Source of the DNA: Yoonia sp.
GTDB taxonomy: Bacteria; Pseudomonadota; Alphaproteobacteria; Rhodobacterales; Rhodobacteraceae
Direction of reading: 5' to 3'
Assembly (NCBI GenBank): GCA_020627605.1
Contig: JAHDGO010000043.1
Location: 1-10,138, forward strand
Length of the DNA stretch: 10,138 nucleotides
Both the position numbers and the translations under genes were made by a program. Under the pieces are notes generated by a model. That model did not search any database, was not told where the DNA came from, and saw nothing but the letters and a program-made list of their open reading frames with translations. Positions 7,126 to 10,138 of the stretch are shown here, in pieces. The stretch's first letter is position 1. Each line of letters begins with the position of its first letter.

Positions 7126-7752
7126 ATGGGACGCCTGCCTGACGTTGATGATGCCTATAACCTGTCTTCCCCCGATGCGGTGAAAGACCTCTACCGTGCC
7201 TGGGCGCAAAGCTACGACACCGGTTTTGGCGAGGCGCAGGGATACCAACTGCCGTTTGAGGTGGCCAAGGCCTATGTGGCCGCTGGCGGTGCGGGGCCTG
7301 TTCTGGACGTGGGTGCTGGCACCGGGCTGGTTGGTGGCGCATTGCAGCACCTGAACGTCGGCCCGGTTGACGGCATCGACCTGTCAGAAGAGATGCTGGC
7401 GATTGCCGCAGCCAAAGGCTGCTACCGCGACCTTGACGCGCGGGACATTACCCAAACCATCGACCTGCCCGGCGCGCCATATCAGGGGATCGTCAGTGCG
7501 GGCACATTTACCCTTGGCCACGTGGGGCCGGATGCGCTGCAGAACCTGATCCCGCTGGCCGAGCGGGGGGCTGTCTTTGTCATCTCTGTGAACGTCGCCC
7601 ATTTTGACAGCGCGGGGTTCGCTGCGGCCTTTTCCGGGTTTGGCGGTGCGATCAGCGATCTGCAAATGCGCGATGTGCGCATCTATGACGACCGGGCCGA
7701 TGCCGCGCATCGCAACGATATGGCGCGTCTGGTGACGTTCCGCTGCGTTTAG
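7126..7752 (+). CDS. Class I SAM-dependent methyltransferase
   Basis: A 208-aa Rossmann-like methyltransferase. Motif I is VLDVGAGTG at residues 59-67, and the acidic end of strand 2 is GIDLSEEML at 83-91, with Asp85 placed to bind the SAM ribose. ARDITQTI (105-112) fits the motif after strand 3 and AGTFTLGHVG (125-134) the motif IV region. The N-terminal stretch with AWAQSYD is common in small-molecule methyltransferases. The substrate is not predictable. The ATG at 7126 has no visible Shine-Dalgarno, and the divergent SDR start lies only 55 bp away, so translation may be leaderless or weakly initiated. A hairpin with a short T-run follows the stop. A functional pairing with the divergent SDR gene is possible but unproven. 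Confidence 0.88.
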   Translation: MGRLPDVDDAYNLSSPDAVKDLYRAWAQSYDTGFGEAQGYQLPFEVAKAYVAAGGAGPVLDVGAGTGLVGGALQHLNVGPVDGIDLSEEMLAIAAAKGCYRDLDARDITQTIDLPGAPYQGIVSAGTFTLGHVGPDALQNLIPLAERGAVFVISVNVAHFDSAGFAAAFSGFGGAISDLQMRDVRIYDDRADAAHRNDMARLVTFRCV

Positions 7753-7758
7753 CCGCGT

Positions 7759-7787
7759 CCGGTTTCCGGGAAAACCGGCCGGCTTTT
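7759..7787 (+). terminator. Putative terminator hairpin after the methyltransferase gene
   Basis: CCGGTTT (7759-7765) pairs perfectly with AAACCGG (7772-7778) around a six-base loop. A CCGG and then TTTT (7784-7787) follow, seven bases after the stop codon. A second hairpin, GGGAAAA (7768-7774) with TTTTCCC (7784-7790), uses overlapping bases, so only one can form. The T-run is short and not directly next to the first stem, so this is a moderate call. Confidence 0.45.
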
Positions 7788-7835
7788 CCCCTTAAATTTC
7801 AGCAGCCTGATCTGGCACCTTCCATGCGACAAGTA

Positions 7836-7841
7836 GAGAGG
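7836..7841 (+). promoter_or_regulatory. Ribosome binding site of the 74-aa gene
   Basis: GAGAGG lies 4 bases before the ATG at 7846. The spacing is short but usable, and it supports this small ORF as a translated gene. Confidence 0.45.
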
Positions 7842-7845
7842 TGGC

Positions 7846-8070
7846 ATGGCCAGAATTCCAAGACGTATTGCCGCAGAACTGACGGCAGAAGAGCGGGCAG
7901 CACTTTGCCGCTTTGGGCTGGGGCGCGGCGTGGCCGACGACACCGCCCTTGCGACACTGGTGCAACTGCGGCTGATTGATGTCAGTGATACCGCGCCGCA
8001 GCCGCAGATCACCGCCTTTGGCAAGGATGTGCTTGGTGAGGTGATATTGGCGCAGTCGTCGCAACAATAA
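7846..8070 (+). CDS. Small protein of unknown function (74 aa)
   Basis: I do not recognise a family. The protein is 74 aa, soluble, with a basic N-terminus (MARIPRRIAAEL), a helix-rich centre (TAEERAALCRF, then DDTALATLVQLRLID) and a tail ITAFGKDVLGEVI. The pattern of helix, helix, leucine-rich helix, short strand, then a T/xFGKxVL helix could fit a small winged-helix or helix-turn-helix domain, but no diagnostic residue is visible. Third codon positions are GC-rich as in its neighbours, and GAGAGG precedes the ATG, so the gene looks real. It stands between a putative terminator and a promoter-like site and is probably transcribed alone. Confidence 0.6.
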   Translation: MARIPRRIAAELTAEERAALCRFGLGRGVADDTALATLVQLRLIDVSDTAPQPQITAFGKDVLGEVILAQSSQQ

Positions 8071-8080
8071 GCTGCGCAGG

Positions 8081-8107
8081 TTGACCATCCGCACGCTGGG
8101 ATTGTAT
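8081..8107 (+). promoter_or_regulatory. Possible promoter upstream of the Hint_2 gene
   Basis: TTGACC (8081-8086) is a good -35-like box; 15 bases on, TTGTAT (8102-8107) is a weak -10-like box. It lies in the 134-bp gap between the 74-aa gene and the Hint_2 gene. AAGAGGG at 8111-8117 follows and looks like a ribosome binding site, but no ATG, GTG or TTG at a suitable distance leads into the Hint_2 frame. Confidence 0.3.
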
Positions 8108-8204
8108 CGCAAGAGGGCTTCTGATCATTTGTTGAGCGCCAGGATTACCAGATTTTGTTCTACAATGGGTTTATGCGCCGGGTGACTTCAACACCCCCGG
8201 CCCC

Positions 8205-9161
8205 TTGGATGCTGTCCCGAACGAATCCAGCGCGCGGGCTGCCGGGTCGCCTCCATTCAACCTTCAGCTGAGCACCGGCGCATCGCCACAGCAGATTGGT
8301 GTCAACGATGATGACACCGCTTTCAACGAGATTGGCGACCCAGGACAGGTCCTGACAAATGCGATCACCATTGATGGTGTGACCTATCCAGCCGGGTCGC
8401 GCGTTGTCATCAACTATGTCCTGACGACGGATGATGGATTTGAAGGCTATTCAATCACGCTGGGCACGAACAACACCGGCAGCAACACCACAACGGCCTT
8501 CATCACCAACACGCCGATGGTGCCGGGGCAAACCTATGTCTTCACCAGCGAAGGCAACATCGGCAACAGCAATGCCTACCCCTATGCGCAGTTTGCCTGT
8601 TTTACAGCGGGCACCCCGATTATCACGTCCGACGGCCCGCGTGCGGTTGAAACGATCCGCGCCGGTGATCTGGTGGTGACCCGTGACAAGGGGCCTTTGC
8701 CCGTCCGCTGGGCCGGGCAACGTCTGGTGCCCGGCGTCGGGCGGCTGGCCCCCATCGTCTTTCGCAAGGGGGTTTTTGGTGCCTCTGCTGATCTGGTGGT
8801 GTCACCACAACACCGCATGCTGGTCACAGGGGCGGCAGCGCAGCTGTGCTTTGGCGAGGAAGAGGTGCTGGTCCCTGCCAAGGCGTTCGTCAATGGCGAC
8901 AGTGTGGTGCGATGCCCTGTGGGCATGGTCACATATGCGCATCTGATGCTGGATGATCATCACCTGCTGCAGGCCCATGGCGTCTGGTCGGAAAGCCTGT
9001 TCGCCGGCGATCAGACCATGCTGGGACTGGATGCCGCGCAACACCGCGAAATCACCGCGATCTTTCCCGAGCTTGCCGGGGGATCTGCGGTGTCTCTGGC
9101 ACGTCCGGGGATCAGGCCGCGCGAGGGGCGTGTGCTGGCGCGCCTAGCTGGCGTAATCTGA
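8205..9161 (+). CDS. Hint_2 domain-containing protein, 5' end uncertain
   Basis: From the first possible start (TTG at 8205) the protein is 318 aa. Residues 1-130 form a polar region rich in Thr, Asn, Gly and Asp with short alternating strands, like secreted or surface beta domains. A Hint_2 domain follows: ACFTAGTPI with the candidate nucleophile Cys132, then GPRAVETIRAGDLV, a strand VRWAGQRL, the motif SPQHRML at 200-206 (His203), and LDDHHLLQAHGVWSESL near 249-265. In Hint domains the Cys can drive self-cleavage as in inteins and Hedgehog; Hint_2 proteins are common in Rhodobacterales but their role is unknown. The frame stays open and looks coding back to 8136 (including PDFVLQWVYAPGDFNTPG) but holds no ATG, GTG or TTG there, and no Shine-Dalgarno precedes 8205. 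The gene may therefore be start-less, frameshifted or degraded. The 3' end overlaps the convergent aldolase gene by 18 bp. Confidence 0.78.
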   Translation: MDAVPNESSARAAGSPPFNLQLSTGASPQQIGVNDDDTAFNEIGDPGQVLTNAITIDGVTYPAGSRVVINYVLTTDDGFEGYSITLGTNNTGSNTTTAFITNTPMVPGQTYVFTSEGNIGNSNAYPYAQFACFTAGTPIITSDGPRAVETIRAGDLVVTRDKGPLPVRWAGQRLVPGVGRLAPIVFRKGVFGASADLVVSPQHRMLVTGAAAQLCFGEEEVLVPAKAFVNGDSVVRCPVGMVTYAHLMLDDHHLLQAHGVWSESLFAGDQTMLGLDAAQHREITAIFPELAGGSAVSLARPGIRPREGRVLARLAGVI

Positions 9162-9893
9162 CCCTTCGCTGTCCAGCAGCGCGCGCAGTTCGGCCAGATG
9201 CCGGATGTCCTGATCGGGGTAGGCTTCCAGCTCTTGCGCGGTCTTTTCGGCGATGTCGTCAGGCAGCACGCGCAGCGGCATGCCCGTTTGAAGCGCCCGG
9301 ATATAGGTCTCGGCGGCACGTTCGAAAAAATACATGCGGTTGAAGGTCTCGGCGACGGTCTGGCCAATCACCAGCACACCGTGGTTGCCCATGATCATCA
9401 CCTTCTTTTTGGGATCATCAAAGAGTGCCGCACAGCGCGCGCCCTCTTCCTCAAACGCCAGACCGCCATAACCGTCGTCAATGACATAGCGGTCAAAGAA
9501 GGTCGCGCAGTTCTGGTCAATGGGCGGCAGGCGGCTGTCTTTCAGGGATGCCAGCACAGTGGCAAAGATCGAATGGACGTGCATCGCGCAGCGGGCATGG
9601 GGCACATGACGGTGGATGCCACCGTGCAACCCCCATGCGGTGGGGTCAGGGGCGTTTGGGCCCGCCAATGTCTTGGGGTCGTTCGCATCGACGACAATCA
9701 GATCGCTCGCCCTGATCCGTGAAAAATGCATCTGGTTCGGGTTCATCAGAAAGCGCGTGCCATCATCGTTGATGGCAAGGCTGAAGTGATTGGCCACAGC
9801 CTCATGCAGGTTCAACCGTGCGGTCCAGCGAAACGCGGCAGCCAGATCGACCCGCTCGGCCCAATGGGTCAGGTTCGGGGTGTGGGTGGTCAT
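9144..9893 (-). CDS. Class II aldolase/adducin family protein
   Basis: A 249-aa protein with the class II aldolase/adducin fold. NHFSLA at residues 35-40 corresponds to the phosphate/substrate loop near the N-terminus. CAMHVHS with His105 and His107, and GNHGVLVIG with His171, supply the expected three zinc ligands. The acidic residue usually found in the SSE-type segment before the HxH motif is absent; this region reads AWGLHGGIHRHVP, a variant seen in a subgroup of uncharacterised family members. Family reactions are retro-aldol cleavage or epimerisation of sugar phosphates; adducin-like members may lack catalysis. The substrate is unknown. I chose the ATG at 9893, since GGAG lies 9 bases upstream; an in-frame ATG at 9908 would add five residues. 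It converges on the Hint_2 gene. Confidence 0.88.
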   Translation of the reverse strand: MTTHTPNLTHWAERVDLAAAFRWTARLNLHEAVANHFSLAINDDGTRFLMNPNQMHFSRIRASDLIVVDANDPKTLAGPNAPDPTAWGLHGGIHRHVPHARCAMHVHSIFATVLASLKDSRLPPIDQNCATFFDRYVIDDGYGGLAFEEEGARCAALFDDPKKKVMIMGNHGVLVIGQTVAETFNRMYFFERAAETYIRALQTGMPLRVLPDDIAEKTAQELEAYPDQDIRHLAELRALLDSEGSDYAS

Positions 9894-10033
9894 GGCGGCG
9901 TGCTCCATCTGTCATCTTGGCGGGGAAACCATGTCGTGATCTGGGCATGAAAGGAAGCCGCATTTGCGTGCCAGTGGCGGCGGATGATCGTGTTATCCCA
10001 AGGTCGCCAGTACCCCATGGCGTCACCGGTCAT
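9890..10033 (-). CDS. Doubtful small Trp-rich ORF coupled to the aldolase gene
   Basis: This minus-strand frame ends with a TGA that overlaps the aldolase ATG as ATGA, an arrangement typical of translational coupling. From the ATG at 10033 it encodes 47 aa with five tryptophans (9, 12, 21, 35, 43) and many His and Arg. The frame is open further up to a TTG at 10129. An ATG at 10018 is another option. No good Shine-Dalgarno is visible, I recognise no family, and some rare codons (CGA, AGA) occur. It may be an untranslated leader instead. Confidence 0.2.
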   Translation of the reverse strand: MTGDAMGYWRPWDNTIIRRHWHANAASFHAQITTWFPRQDDRWSTPP

Positions 10034-10138
10034 CCGGGTATGCCATTGACTTGATTTTAAAATATCACCTTTGACATTGCTGTTCAGTGGCCGGATACAC
10101 AGCACTTTTGCGTTTTCACAAACTGCCAATAATTTACC
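9894..10138. other. Intergenic end region, no firm gene
   Basis: This 245-bp stretch upstream of the aldolase gene contains only the doubtful small ORF on the minus strand. From about 10040 it becomes clearly more AT-rich than the rest of the window, including a 10-bp palindrome ATTTTAAAAT at 10054-10063. It is likely a shared regulatory region between the aldolase gene and a gene beyond the right edge. Confidence 0.5.
10071..10099 (+). promoter_or_regulatory. Promoter-like site pointing out of the window
   Basis: A perfect TTGACA (10071-10076) is followed after 17 bases by GATACA (10094-10099), a weak -10-like box. It sits in the AT-rich end region and would transcribe a gene lying beyond the window. 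Confidence 0.35.

Noticed and set aside
8173..8271. Alternative ATG at 8173 before the Hint_2 gene
   Set aside because: It is in another frame and ends after about 32 codons, so it cannot start the Hint_2 protein without a frameshift.
1..10138. Search for mobile elements, CRISPR arrays, tRNA/rRNA genes and toxin-antitoxin or phage-defence genes
   Set aside because: I saw no repeat-spacer pattern, transposase or integrase motif, tRNA-like cloverleaf or paired small toxin genes; the genes look like ordinary chromosomal ones.

Overview
The window is high-GC (strong G/C bias at third codon positions), densely packed bacterial DNA. Gene content and protein character suggest a marine alphaproteobacterium of the Rhodobacterales/Roseobacter group: an xseB-ispA-dxs operon behind a histone-deacetylase-like gene, a NavAb-type bacterial sodium channel, a Hint_2-domain protein, and short genes with weak Shine-Dalgarno sites. 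This placement is inferred from the genes; no rRNA or other marker gene is present.

Left part (1-4018, + strand): a tight operon of a class II histone deacetylase / acetylpolyamine amidohydrolase-like enzyme, xseB (exonuclease VII small subunit), ispA (short-chain polyprenyl diphosphate synthase) and dxs (DXP synthase). The first three genes overlap by 4 and 8 bases, and dxs starts 12 bases after ispA. dxs opens the MEP pathway and IspA joins its C5 products into farnesyl/geranylgeranyl diphosphate.

Middle (4019-7125): a split-barrel FMN-type (PNPOx-like) protein runs toward a voltage-gated sodium channel gene on the minus strand. Divergent from the channel is a small polytopic membrane protein that I recognise as a bacterial relative of the eukaryotic AIG1/ADTRP (FAR-17a) lipid hydrolases, with the catalytic Thr and His positions kept. 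Its 3' end overlaps by 35 bp a convergent gene for an extended-SDR, epimerase-like protein.

Right part (7126-10138): a SAM methyltransferase divergent from the SDR gene, a hairpin with features of a terminator, a 74-aa unknown protein, and a Hint_2-domain protein. The Hint_2 frame continues upstream of any usable start codon, so its 5' end is odd or broken. It converges, with an 18-bp overlap, on a class II aldolase/adducin-family gene. The last ~245 bp hold no convincing gene, but contain AT-rich sequence, a promoter-like site pointing out of the window and a doubtful small ORF.

I see no mobile element, CRISPR array, tRNA, rRNA or defence island. The most unusual items are the bacterial AIG1-like protein, the Hint_2 gene without a start codon, and the sodium channel. 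I found no convincing multi-gene novel system.
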